Shown here: in pieces, positions 1 to 4,271 of the stretch
How positions within the stretch are numbered: position 1 is the first letter of the stretch
Layout: every line of letters begins with the position of its first letter
NCBI GenBank assembly: GCA_001775355.1
Contig: MEWM01000142.1
Span: 2,952-8,684 of the forward strand
Direction of reading: 5' to 3'
Source: a candidate division Zixibacteria bacterium RBG_16_43_9
GTDB lineage: Bacteria; Zixibacteria; MSB-5A5; RBG-16-43-9
DNA: 5,733 nt
Notes under the pieces: model-generated
Told to the model about the DNA's origin: nothing
The model's input: the letters and a program-made list of their open reading frames with translations, nothing else
The model's database searches: none
Made by a program: the position numbers and the translations under genes

Positions 1-777
1 CCATCTGATATTCAGTTTAGTATCAATATAAGCGGATTAGTAGTGAATAGTTACTATGATTACATAGTCATTTCCTGCAACGATGCCACCAATTCACCTG
101 AGAGCATTCTGGTAGTTCTAACTGTAAACCCCTCATCCCCTGCAAGCGGAGATACGGTAAGAGTGGCAACAGTAGCAGGCAAGCCAGGGAATCAAGTTGT
201 GGTTCCGGTTTACTTTTACAATAGCAAACCTCTGGGAGCAGTCGTTGTTCCCCTGAAATATAACAGTTCAGATCTGGTGTGTGATTCGGTTTCATATATC
301 GGTTCACGGGTAGAGTATGTAGGATTGAAGGTAGGTAATATTAATCCCCTGGATAAAACCATCCTGATTGGGGTGGTAACTCTGACCGAACCGTCTGTAC
401 CTCCTGGAAACGGGCTTTTAGCTAATCTTTATTTCACCATTAACCAGAATGCACCCCAGCAAACTGTAAACCTTGACACCTGTTTTATTCCTCCGCAGAG
501 TTACCTGGTTTTCGTGGATGATGCCGCTATGGAGATAAAACCTCATTTCATTCAAGGACACATTATCATTGGAGATATGCTGTATGGGGATCCCAACAAT
601 GACCTTAGTGTTTCGGTCAGCGATGTGATTTACTTGATAAGCTATCTGTTTAAAGGAGGATCCCAGCCCAAAAACTACTATTCAGGTGATGTCAATTGCG
701 ATAACAAAGTGAGCTTAACGGATGTGGTTTATTTAATTAACTATCTTTACAGAGGAGGACTACCTCCAATAGGTTGA
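1..777 (+). CDS. Secreted dockerin protein with cohesin-like domain (5' partial)
   Basis: The reading frame is open from base 1 to the TGA at 775-777, so the start and any signal peptide lie outside the window; 258 residues are visible. Residues 1 to about 44 look like the end of a BACON or Ig-like beta-sandwich (pattern Y-D-Y-I-V-I-S then NSP and V-L-T-V). Residues of about 52 to 190 are a beta-rich stretch resembling cohesin-type carbohydrate/scaffold modules (VRVATVAGKPGNQVVVPVYF, then a strand ending LANLYFTIN). The C-terminus is a type I dockerin with two calcium loops: D197-x-N-x-D with D208, and D230-x-N-x-D with D241, each followed by a YLI-x-YL helix. Dockerins bind cohesins in extracellular complexes, so this is probably an exported or surface protein. 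In lineages without cellulosomes the partner is generally unknown. The GTG at 43 is merely an internal codon. Domain calls are by eye; the dockerin is the firmest. Confidence 0.88.
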   Translation, partial: PSDIQFSINISGLVVNSYYDYIVISCNDATNSPESILVVLTVNPSSPASGDTVRVATVAGKPGNQVVVPVYFYNSKPLGAVVVPLKYNSSDLVCDSVSYIGSRVEYVGLKVGNINPLDKTILIGVVTLTEPSVPPGNGLLANLYFTINQNAPQQTVNLDTCFIPPQSYLVFVDDAAMEIKPHFIQGHIIIGDMLYGDPNNDLSVSVSDVIYLISYLFKGGSQPKNYYSGDVNCDNKVSLTDVVYLINYLYRGGLPPIG

Positions 778-799
778 GATTTTGCAAGCAGCTAAATCG

Positions 800-830
800 A
801 AAAAAGCCCTCATCTCTTGAGGGCTTTTTT
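800..830 (+). terminator. Rho-independent terminator of the dockerin gene
   Basis: The core stem AGCCCTCA/TGAGGGCT (805-812 with 818-825) has a 5-base loop and is extended by A/T pairs to 13 bp, followed by a T run. It lies 22 bp after the TGA. Because the upstream arm is A-rich, it could also stop transcription arriving on the - strand. Confidence 0.93.
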
Positions 831-847
831 GTCAGCCTTGTAGCCTC

Positions 848-874
848 GTAGGTCAGGAGCCCTGCGCTCCTGAC
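848..874 (+). repeat. REP-like hairpin, GTAG foot (copy 1)
   Basis: GTAG at 848-851 is followed by a perfect 9-bp inverted repeat, GTCAGGAGC (852-860) with GCTCCTGAC (866-874), and a 5-base loop. The same stem occurs on the other strand at 2267-2292. No T run follows, so it is not a classical terminator. A GTAG foot next to a hairpin is the known layout of REP sequences acted on by REP-associated Y1 transposases; no such gene is in this window. Confidence 0.7.
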
Positions 875-911
875 TCCATTCTATGTCAGATATGGAATAG
901 GATGAAACGGA

Positions 912-932
912 TGGGTGACGGGATTCGAACCC
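912..932 (-). pseudogene. tRNA-His 3'-end fragment, possible attachment-site copy
   Basis: These 21 bases match 2327-2347, the T-arm and 3' acceptor strand of the tRNA-His gene, at 20 of 21 positions and in the same orientation. Similarity stops on both sides: there is no anticodon arm, D-arm or 5' acceptor strand. Integrases of many mobile elements use tRNA 3' ends as attachment sites and leave such a direct repeat at the far edge of the element. A degenerate tRNA pseudogene, or a fragment from another tRNA with a similar T-arm, would look the same. Confidence 0.45.
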
Positions 933-1195
933 TTTCGAGTTCCGCCCCTAACTTCTTTATTTTAAATGAATTACGTTGACCTGTCAAGACTTGCCTATAT
1001 TCACTTAACCCATTATAACCCATAAAAACCTAAGAAAATATAAGCATACTTGAAACAAAATTGAAACAGTGGCAGGGGATAGCCCTCCCCGATACCCCTT
1101 TGTTTTTATTTTTGAATTGGGTGAGAGAATTTGCAGGCAATTTTGCGGGAAAAGATTACTGAGTTGATAGTCGGCTGTTTATCTAATGGGATAAT
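933..1195. other. Gene-free stretch with short iterated words
   Basis: I find no convincing gene here on either strand. Short direct repeats are present: TAACCCAT-type words twice at about 1003-1025 and TTGAAACA twice at about 1050-1068. An imperfect GGGGA/TCCCC inverted repeat follows at about 1076-1090. Lying beside the tRNA fragment, the repeats could be arm-type integrase sites, but this is only a suggestion. Confidence 0.35.
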
Positions 1196-1223
1196 AAAAA
1201 ACCCCGCTTTTTCAAGCGGGGTT
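1195..1223 (-). terminator. Rho-independent terminator of csp1
   Basis: The 10-bp perfect stem AACCCCGCTT/AAGCGGGGTT (1200-1209 with 1214-1223) has a 4-base loop. On the - strand it is followed by TTTTTTATTAT. It sits 20 bp after the csp1 stop codon. Confidence 0.95.
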
Positions 1224-1243
1224 CATCAATGCGGCTAAATCAT

Positions 1244-1450
1244 TTACTGCAATTTAACTACATTTATTGCCTGGGGTCCTTTGGGACCCTCTGTGGTATC
1301 GAAACTAACTCCGTCTCCCTCATTCAGACTCTTGTAGCCCTGTGCCTCAATGGCTGAATAATGGACGAAAACGTCCTTACCCCCGTCATTGGGCTGGATG
1401 AAACCGAAACCTTTAGCCTCGTTAAACCACTTCACTTTACCTTCTGCCAA
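1244..1450 (-). CDS. Cold-shock protein, CspA family (csp1)
   Basis: A 68-residue single cold-shock domain, the usual size for bacterial CspA-type proteins. These are cytoplasmic RNA/ssDNA-binding chaperones that melt mRNA structure. Both nucleic-acid-binding motifs are present: RNP1 KGFGFI (residues 13-18) and RNP2 VFVHY (27-31), plus the conserved W8/F9. I choose the TTG at 1448-1450 as start, giving the canonical M-A-E-G-K-V-K-W-F. The Shine-Dalgarno AAGGTGGTGA (1458-1467) matches the anti-Shine-Dalgarno complement at 9 of 10 positions and ends 7 bases before this TTG. The ATG at 1469-1471 lies upstream of that Shine-Dalgarno and has only A/T sequence before it. The protein is 57/67 identical to the second cold-shock protein at 3069-3272. 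The gene has its own promoter, long leader and terminator. Confidence 0.96.
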   Translation of the reverse strand: MAEGKVKWFNEAKGFGFIQPNDGGKDVFVHYSAIEAQGYKSLNEGDGVSFDTTEGPKGPQAINVVKLQ

Positions 1451-1481
1451 TACTTTCTCACCACCTTTCATTTAAAAAAAT

Positions 1482-1532
1482 TCAAAACGAAAAAGCCACT
1501 GAAACCTCATTGCACTGAAGGCTTCCGTGGCT
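1482..1532 (-). promoter_or_regulatory. csp1 leader hairpin with T tract (attenuator-like)
   Basis: In the csp1 leader, AGCCACGGAAGCC (bases 1532 to 1520) pairs with GGTTTCAGTGGCT (1506 to 1494): 13 positions with one mismatch, one G-U pair and a 13-base loop. Immediately after it the RNA runs TTTTTCGTTTT. This is the shape of an intrinsic terminator, placed before the Shine-Dalgarno. The same element precedes csp2 with an identical first arm. Confidence 0.7.
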
Positions 1533-1597
1533 AATTATCTCTTGTAAATCAATCCTAAACGACTGCAATAACCTCAAAAAACCTTAGAGCTGTAAAC

Positions 1598-1626
1598 ACT
1601 ATACGTAATCAAAAGTGATTTGTCAA
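1598..1626 (-). promoter_or_regulatory. Sigma70-type promoter of csp1
   Basis: On the - strand TTGACA (1621-1626) is separated by exactly 17 bases from TATAGT (1598-1603). Transcription should start near 1590, giving a leader of about 140 nt before the TTG, similar in length to the long 5' UTR of E. coli cspA. Confidence 0.85.
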
Positions 1627-1722
1627 GCAAAATCCTGAAATAAATGCCCAAAGGGACGAATTTAGAACGTTCTTAATAGCAAAAGACTCTGTAGCGCTGA
1701 TGCACCTTCTCCGTTAGCCAGA

Positions 1723-2181
1723 TCATTCCTCAAAATTGAATTCCAACAAAACCGCATCCTCTTCGAAACCACATCTCTGGTAAAACTCCCGTGCCCGGGT
1801 ATTACCTTTCCCCGTACTGACCTCAACTTCACAACACCCAAGCTCTCGACATTTTTCGATTGCAGCCAAAAGCAGATTTTTTCCGATTCCCAGTCCGCGA
1901 TGACTTGAGGAGACAACTAACTCATCGATTAGTCCAGATAGACCCGGATGTAGTATTGTTTTTCTTGTCATGAAGTTCATAAAGCCAATCACTTTATCCT
2001 TATCCTTCGCCACTAACAGGTAATGAGCAGGGTCTTCCATCATGGTACAGCAGTTCTCAAAAGCCTGTTCCAGGTCAAAACCTTCCGTATCTTCCATCGC
2101 ATCCATCAATTCCAGGAGCAGCGGTTTAATGGATGGTAAGTCAGCTTCTGTCGCGGGACCAATAGTAATATTGCTTGGCAC
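1723..2181 (-). CDS. GNAT-family N-acetyltransferase
   Basis: A 152-residue single-domain GNAT protein, normal for the family, which transfers acetyl groups from acetyl-CoA to amines of small molecules, peptides or proteins. Motif A is clear: strand IDELVV (85-90) then HRGLGIGKNLL (94-104), whose R95-x-x-G98-x-G100 is the pyrophosphate-binding loop for acetyl-CoA. Motif B is NTRAREFYQRCGF (127-139), with the usual Tyr before the C-terminal G-F. The substrate cannot be told from sequence. The start is taken as GTG (2179-2181), giving MPSNITIGPATEADL; the ribosome site upstream (AAAGAAG) is weak, so the start is less sure than the identity. The gene begins about 145 bp after tRNA-His on the same strand. 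No strong promoter or terminator is seen between, so readthrough from the tRNA unit is possible. No terminator is seen between its stop and the csp1 promoter. Confidence 0.9.
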   Translation of the reverse strand: MPSNITIGPATEADLPSIKPLLLELMDAMEDTEGFDLEQAFENCCTMMEDPAHYLLVAKDKDKVIGFMNFMTRKTILHPGLSGLIDELVVSSSHRGLGIGKNLLLAAIEKCRELGCCEVEVSTGKGNTRAREFYQRCGFEEDAVLLEFNFEE

Positions 2182-2266
2182 GTTCTTACTTCTTTCTCGT
2201 CAGGCTAATCATTGAATATGTGGCTTACGTATAGCAACCTTTATCTGCTTTGACACCAGAATGAAA

Positions 2267-2292
2267 TCAGGAGCACGAGGCTCCTGACCTAC
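2267..2292 (-). repeat. REP-like hairpin, GTAG foot (copy 2)
   Basis: Read on the - strand, GTAG (2292-2289) leads into GTCAGGAGC, and the last 8 bases of that arm pair perfectly with GCTCCTGA (2274-2267) across a 5-base loop. It is the same stem as copy 1 in opposite orientation. It lies between tRNA-His and the acetyltransferase. Confidence 0.7.
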
Positions 2293-2324
2293 TAATGATT
2301 TTCAAACTCCAAACTGTATTCACG

Positions 2325-2400
2325 GGTGGGTGACGGGATTTGAACCCGCGACCCCCAGGGCCACAACCTGATGCTCTAACCGGGCTGAGCTACACCCACC
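2325..2400 (-). tRNA. tRNA-His (GTG)
   Basis: A complete cloverleaf. The acceptor stem is GTGGGTG/CACCCAC, with the extra G-1 encoded at 2400 opposite discriminator C73 at 2325, which is the histidine identity signature. The anticodon loop is TTGTGGC with anticodon GTG at 2362-2364. The T-arm is GCGGG-TTCAAAT-CCCGT (last pair G-T type). CCA is not encoded. It is the last tRNA of a Pro-Arg-His cluster. Confidence 0.97.
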
Positions 2401-2404
2401 ATGA

Positions 2405-2490
2405 GTGGTTAATGGTTCATAGTGGATAGTTCATAGTCAAGAAAACAAAATAATTTTTTACTACCCACCAACTACTATGAACCATCCACC
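2405..2490. repeat. Hairpin of 7-bp iterated words in the Arg-His tRNA spacer
   Basis: The left part reads as consecutive heptamers, ATGGTTC-ATAGTGG-ATAGTTC-ATAGTCA (2412-2439). The right part carries the same words inverted. ATGGTTCATAGT (2412-2423) pairs perfectly with ACTATGAACCAT (2474-2485). The intervening 50 bases are partly related and partly A/T-rich. It would fold in the tRNA precursor. Confidence 0.7.
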
Positions 2491-2498
2491 GTTTTACG

Positions 2499-2572
2499 CA
2501 CCCCCGGCCCGATTCGAACGGGCGACCCTCTGCTTAGAAGGCAGATGCTCTATCCGCCTGAGCTACGGGGGC
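2499..2572 (-). tRNA. tRNA-Arg (TCT)
   Basis: A complete 74-nt cloverleaf. The acceptor stem is GCCCCCG/CGGGGGT, with a G1-U72 wobble, and the discriminator is G73. The anticodon loop is CTTCTAA with anticodon TCT at 2536-2538, reading AGA/AGG. The T-arm is GCCCG-TTCGAAT-CGGGC. CCA is not encoded. Confidence 0.97.
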
Positions 2573-2577
2573 AGCAT

Positions 2578-2645
2578 AGTGACTAAGTGATTGGTGATAG
2601 AGTGATTAGTCCTTTAATCACTTTTTCACTAATCACTCCATCACT
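2578..2645. repeat. Hairpin of GTGAT-type iterated words in the Pro-Arg tRNA spacer
   Basis: AAGTGAT-TGGTGAT-AGAGTGAT words (from 2585) are followed by their inverse. Positions 2593-2610 pair with 2628-2645 at 16 of 18 positions, with a perfect 11-bp core GAGTGATTAGT/ACTAATCACTC and a 17-base loop. The design is the same as in the Arg-His spacer, but the words are unrelated. Confidence 0.72.
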
Positions 2646-2652
2646 GTCTTTC

Positions 2653-2726
2653 TCGGGGTGAGAGGATTTGAACCTCCGACAGCATGGTCCCAAACCATGT
2701 GCGCTACCAGGCTGCGCTACACCCCG
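2653..2726 (-). tRNA. tRNA-Pro (TGG)
   Basis: A complete 74-nt cloverleaf. The acceptor stem is CGGGGTG/CACCCCG, with the C1-G72 pair typical of bacterial tRNA-Pro, and the discriminator is A73. The anticodon loop is TTTGGGA with anticodon TGG at 2690-2692. The T-arm is GGAGG-TTCAAAT-CCTCT. CCA is not encoded. It is the first tRNA of the cluster, about 75 nt after the predicted transcription start. Confidence 0.97.
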
Positions 2727-2806
2727 TGATCTATCTTTTTTGAACTCACAGGTGACAGATAACCTTATCGGCAGCAAAATCTTTTCTCTAACCCAATACG
2801 CTAACC

Positions 2807-2834
2807 AATATAAAAATACGGAAGTTATTGTCAA
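2807..2834 (-). promoter_or_regulatory. Sigma70-type promoter of the Pro-Arg-His tRNA unit
   Basis: On the - strand TTGACA (2829-2834) is followed after 16 bases by TATATT (2807-2812). Transcription would start near 2800 and read through tRNA-Pro, tRNA-Arg and tRNA-His; no terminator is seen between them. Confidence 0.8.
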
Positions 2835-2851
2835 GCTTTTTTGGTCGCGGT

Positions 2852-2874
2852 GTAGCGGAGGTCTTCAGACCTCC
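2852..2874 (+). repeat. REP-like hairpin, GTAG foot (copy 3)
   Basis: GTAG (2852-2855) plus one base is followed by GGAGGTC (2857-2863) pairing perfectly with GACCTCC (2868-2874) across a 4-base loop. The layout is as in copies 1 and 2, but the stem sequence differs. Confidence 0.6.
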
Positions 2875-2899
2875 ATTCTTTAGACATTGGGACAGAGCA

Positions 2900-2922
2900 G
2901 GGCGAGGCAACCTCGCCCCTAG
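2900..2922 (-). repeat. REP-like hairpin (copy 4)
   Basis: On the - strand GCTAG precedes GGGCGAGG, which pairs perfectly with CCTCGCCC across 3 bases (2911-2918 with 2900-2907). The foot is CTAG instead of GTAG. The stem resembles that of the compound repeat at 4102. Copy 3 lies 26 bp away in opposite orientation, so the two form a pair. Confidence 0.55.
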
Positions 2923-2968
2923 CATAAACAAAAAAACCTTTCCCATAGGTATCACCCAACCGTCTTTT

Positions 2969-3000
2969 AGCTACCTGCTACCTGCTCCAGGCTACAAGCT
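2969..3000. repeat. 7-bp tandem words after csp2
   Basis: Four degenerate heptamers in a row, AGCTACC-TGCTACC-TGCTCCA-GGCTACA, followed by AGCT. The tract lies just past the csp2 terminator, and no coding function is apparent. Confidence 0.6.
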
Positions 3001-3008
3001 TTTATAAT

Positions 3009-3046
3009 AAATAAAAAACCCTCCCCGCAATGATGCGAAGAGGGTT
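3009..3046 (-). terminator. Rho-independent terminator of csp2
   Basis: The 12-bp stem (3017-3028 with 3035-3046) reads AACCCTCTTCGC / GCGGGGAGGGTT on the - strand with two G-U pairs and a 6-base loop. It is followed by TTTTTATTTATTAT. It lies 22 bp after the csp2 stop, as in csp1. The bases between stop and stem (GATTTAACCGCATTATGAA) resemble those of csp1. Confidence 0.93.
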
Positions 3047-3068
3047 CATAATGCGGTTAAATCTTATA

Positions 3069-3272
3069 TTATAATTTAACTACATTAATTGCCTGCGGTC
3101 CCTTTGGACCCTCTGTGATATCGAAGCTAACCTCGTCTCCCTCTTTCAGGGACTTATATCCCTCTGATTTTATCGCGGAATAATGCACAAAGACGTCTTT
3201 CCCCCCTTCCTTGAGCTCGATAAATCCAAATCCTTTAGCCTCGTTGAACCACTTCACTTTCCCTTCTGCCAA
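3069..3272 (-). CDS. Cold-shock protein, CspA family (csp2)
   Basis: A 67-residue cold-shock domain protein with RNP1 KGFGFI (13-18) and RNP2 VFVHY (27-31), expected to bind RNA and ssDNA as a chaperone in the cytoplasm. It is identical to csp1 at 57 of 67 residues. The changes cluster at 19-22 (ELKE for QPND), 35-37, and singly at 43, 47 and 52, mostly in loop regions and mostly toward more Lys/Glu. The TTG at 3270-3272 is chosen as start. AAGGTGGTGA (3281-3290) ends 8 bases before it, and the upstream sequence is shifted by one base relative to csp1, so a longer reading frame is not shared by the two genes. Promoter, leader hairpin and terminator all match csp1 in arrangement. It lies between the methyltransferase and the tRNA cluster, transcribed separately from both. 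Confidence 0.96.
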   Translation of the reverse strand: MAEGKVKWFNEAKGFGFIELKEGGKDVFVHYSAIKSEGYKSLKEGDEVSFDITEGPKGPQAINVVKL

Positions 3273-3305
3273 AATCCTGTTCACCACCTTTCACTGGAGA
3301 AAATT

Positions 3306-3354
3306 TAAAAACAAAAACCACGCAAGTCCCACTAAACCAAAGGCTTCCGTGGCT
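3306..3354 (-). promoter_or_regulatory. csp2 leader hairpin with T tract (attenuator-like)
   Basis: AGCCACGGAAGCC (bases 3354 to 3342) is identical to the csp1 leader arm. It pairs with CTTGCGTGGTT (3326 to 3316): AGCCACG with CGTGGTT, one mismatch, then AAG with CTT. TTTTTGTTTTT follows. The second arm differs from csp1, yet pairing is kept with mismatches at other positions. Confidence 0.68.
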
Positions 3355-3420
3355 ATATATGATCTTTCTATGACGTTCTAAATCCACTAATACTGTCCTT
3401 CAAGAAACTGCTACTTATTT

Positions 3421-3448
3421 ATTATACAAAAAAAAGCAAATTTGTCAA
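3421..3448 (-). promoter_or_regulatory. Sigma70-type promoter of csp2
   Basis: On the - strand TTGACA (3443-3448) and consensus TATAAT (3421-3426) are 16 bases apart. Transcription should start near 3413. The -10 box to TTG distance is nearly the same as in csp1 (149 against 148 bases). Confidence 0.87.
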
Positions 3449-3570
3449 GTAAAATTCATTAAAGAGGGCATAAAAATTCATATTTTTGTAGGGAAGAGTG
3501 AATAAAAGATTAGTACAGGGACAGTGGTATTCCGACCCGATGCAAATACGGGAATTAGTTTGTTATATTT
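3449..3570. other. Spacer between methyltransferase stop and csp2 promoter
   Basis: No gene is seen. There is an A/T-only inverted repeat AAAAAT-TCAT-ATTTTT near 3473-3488 and a weak CCCG/CGGG pair near 3537-3552. Neither has a following T run on the - strand, so I do not call a terminator for the methyltransferase gene. Confidence 0.4.
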
Positions 3571-4074
3571 TCAAACTAAACTCTTTTCAATCTTCAATAA
3601 CCTTTTTTTAAGCTCTATCCCACCACCGTATCCACCTAATCCTCCATCCGATTTTATGATCCTGTGACAGGGAACGACTATCGAAACCGGGTTTTTGCCG
3701 CAGGCATTCCCTACCACCCTTGCTTTCCTGGAGTTTCCTGCCAGTGCAGCTAATTTCCCGTAACTAATAGTTTTTCCATACGGAACTTTTAGCATTTTCT
3801 TCCAGACTTTTTGCTCAAAAGGAGTGCCGCCGCTCAAATCCAGTTTTTCATTGAATTTGATTTTCTTCCCGGAGAAATAATCGTTAAGCTGTTTCCCCAA
3901 TTTAGAGAATTTGCTTTTAGCTTCGACCAGATCAAGTCTCTTATTCTTCTTTAACTCTTCAAAAAATCTACCCCAGGTAGGCTGATGAAAAAGAAGATTG
4001 TTTAACCCCTTATCTGTTCTGGTAACTAAGATTTTTCCTATCTTGGTATTCAGAACCGCATAGTAGAGTTTCAT
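3571..4074 (-). CDS. ogt: Methylated-DNA--protein-cysteine S-methyltransferase
   Basis: A 167-residue suicide repair protein that moves the alkyl group from O6-alkylguanine (and O4-alkylthymine) in DNA to its own cysteine (EC 2.1.1.63). The active-site signature IVVPCHRII is complete, with nucleophile C136. The helix-turn-helix part is also visible: PFEQKVWKKMLKVPYGKTISYGKLA (85-109, Y105), then ARVVGNACGKNP with R119 as the base-flipping arginine finger, and the GGLGGYGGG glycine loop (144-152). Length and the short N-terminal domain fit Ogt/MGMT rather than the longer Ada. The start is the ATG at 4072-4074, directly after a perfect AAAGGAGGT at about 5 bases. It is 197 bp downstream of uvrC on the same strand, the gap being filled by hairpin repeats, so shared transcription is possible but unproven. 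No clear terminator follows. The symbol denotes the family, not a proven orthologue. Confidence 0.95.
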   Translation of the reverse strand: MKLYYAVLNTKIGKILVTRTDKGLNNLLFHQPTWGRFFEELKKNKRLDLVEAKSKFSKLGKQLNDYFSGKKIKFNEKLDLSGGTPFEQKVWKKMLKVPYGKTISYGKLAALAGNSRKARVVGNACGKNPVSIVVPCHRIIKSDGGLGGYGGGIELKKRLLKIEKSLV

Positions 4075-4101
4075 AAGACCTCCTTTGGTTAATAGTTTTT
4101 T

Positions 4102-4221
4102 GTAGGGCGAGGCCGTTCCTATGGATCCAAATTCGGACAAGGTCTTGTCCGCCAGTGGCGGATCAGCCTCGCATTGCGACCCTGTCCTACGGATCCGTTA
4201 ATAGGAAAAGGGTCGCGCTAC
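4102..4221. repeat. Compound REP-like element: two GTAG hairpins facing each other
   Basis: Unit A (+) has GTAG at 4102-4105, then GCGAGGC (4107-4113) pairing with GCCTCGC (4166-4172). Its long loop holds two more hairpins, CGGACAAG-GT-CTTGTCCG (4134-4151) and TCCGCC-AGT-GGCGGA (4148-4162). Unit B (-) has GTAG at 4221-4218 and GGGTCGC (4210-4216) pairing with GCGACCC (4176-4182). Its loop holds the palindrome CGGATCCG flanked by TCCTA/TAGGA. Head-to-head REP pairs of this kind are known as BIMEs in enterobacteria. It fills most of the uvrC to methyltransferase gap. Confidence 0.65.
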
Positions 4222-4241
4222 GATTTTTTCACCCTTGGACT

Positions 4242-4265
4242 CTTTATCCCTTTATCCTTTTAACC
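4242..4265. repeat. Three tandem 8-bp words after uvrC
   Basis: CTTTATCC, CTTTATCC and TTTTAACC are directly adjacent, starting 6 bp beyond the uvrC stop codon. The tract resembles the heptamer tracts elsewhere in the window in style but not in sequence. Confidence 0.6.
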
Positions 4266-4271
4266 TTTTGT

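Noticed and set aside
68..307. Open frame on the - strand inside the dockerin gene
   Set aside because: It is antisense to a clear coding region and has low-complexity Leu/Pro composition; not a gene.
1451..1471. Longer csp1 reading frame beginning at the ATG at 1469-1471 (MKGGEKV...)
   Set aside because: It would place the near-perfect Shine-Dalgarno inside the coding region, has no ribosome site before it, and is not matched in frame in csp2. The TTG start gives the canonical CspA N-terminus.
1664..1673. Perfect 10-bp palindrome AGAACGTTCT between the acetyltransferase and the csp1 promoter
   Set aside because: Short palindromes occur by chance, it lies upstream of the -35 box, and no second copy is seen in the window, so an operator cannot be supported.
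2401..2645. CRISPR array suspected from regular short repeats
   Set aside because: Repeat units are only 7-8 bp, degenerate, without spacers of constant length, and differ between neighbouring tracts.
2583..2883. Open frames on both strands across the tRNA-Pro gene
   Set aside because: They run through the tRNA and its spacer hairpins; the GVAQPGSAHGLGP-type peptide is a typical false translation of a tRNA.
2936..2955. Possible extra terminator ACCT...AGGT plus T run on the - strand
   Set aside because: The stem is only about 4 bp; the real csp2 terminator lies upstream of it in transcription order.
4075..4140. N-terminal extension of the methyltransferase to 4140
   Set aside because: It would be coded by the hairpin repeat and by the Shine-Dalgarno of the ATG at 4074. 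The family start MKLYYAVLNT fits the shorter form.
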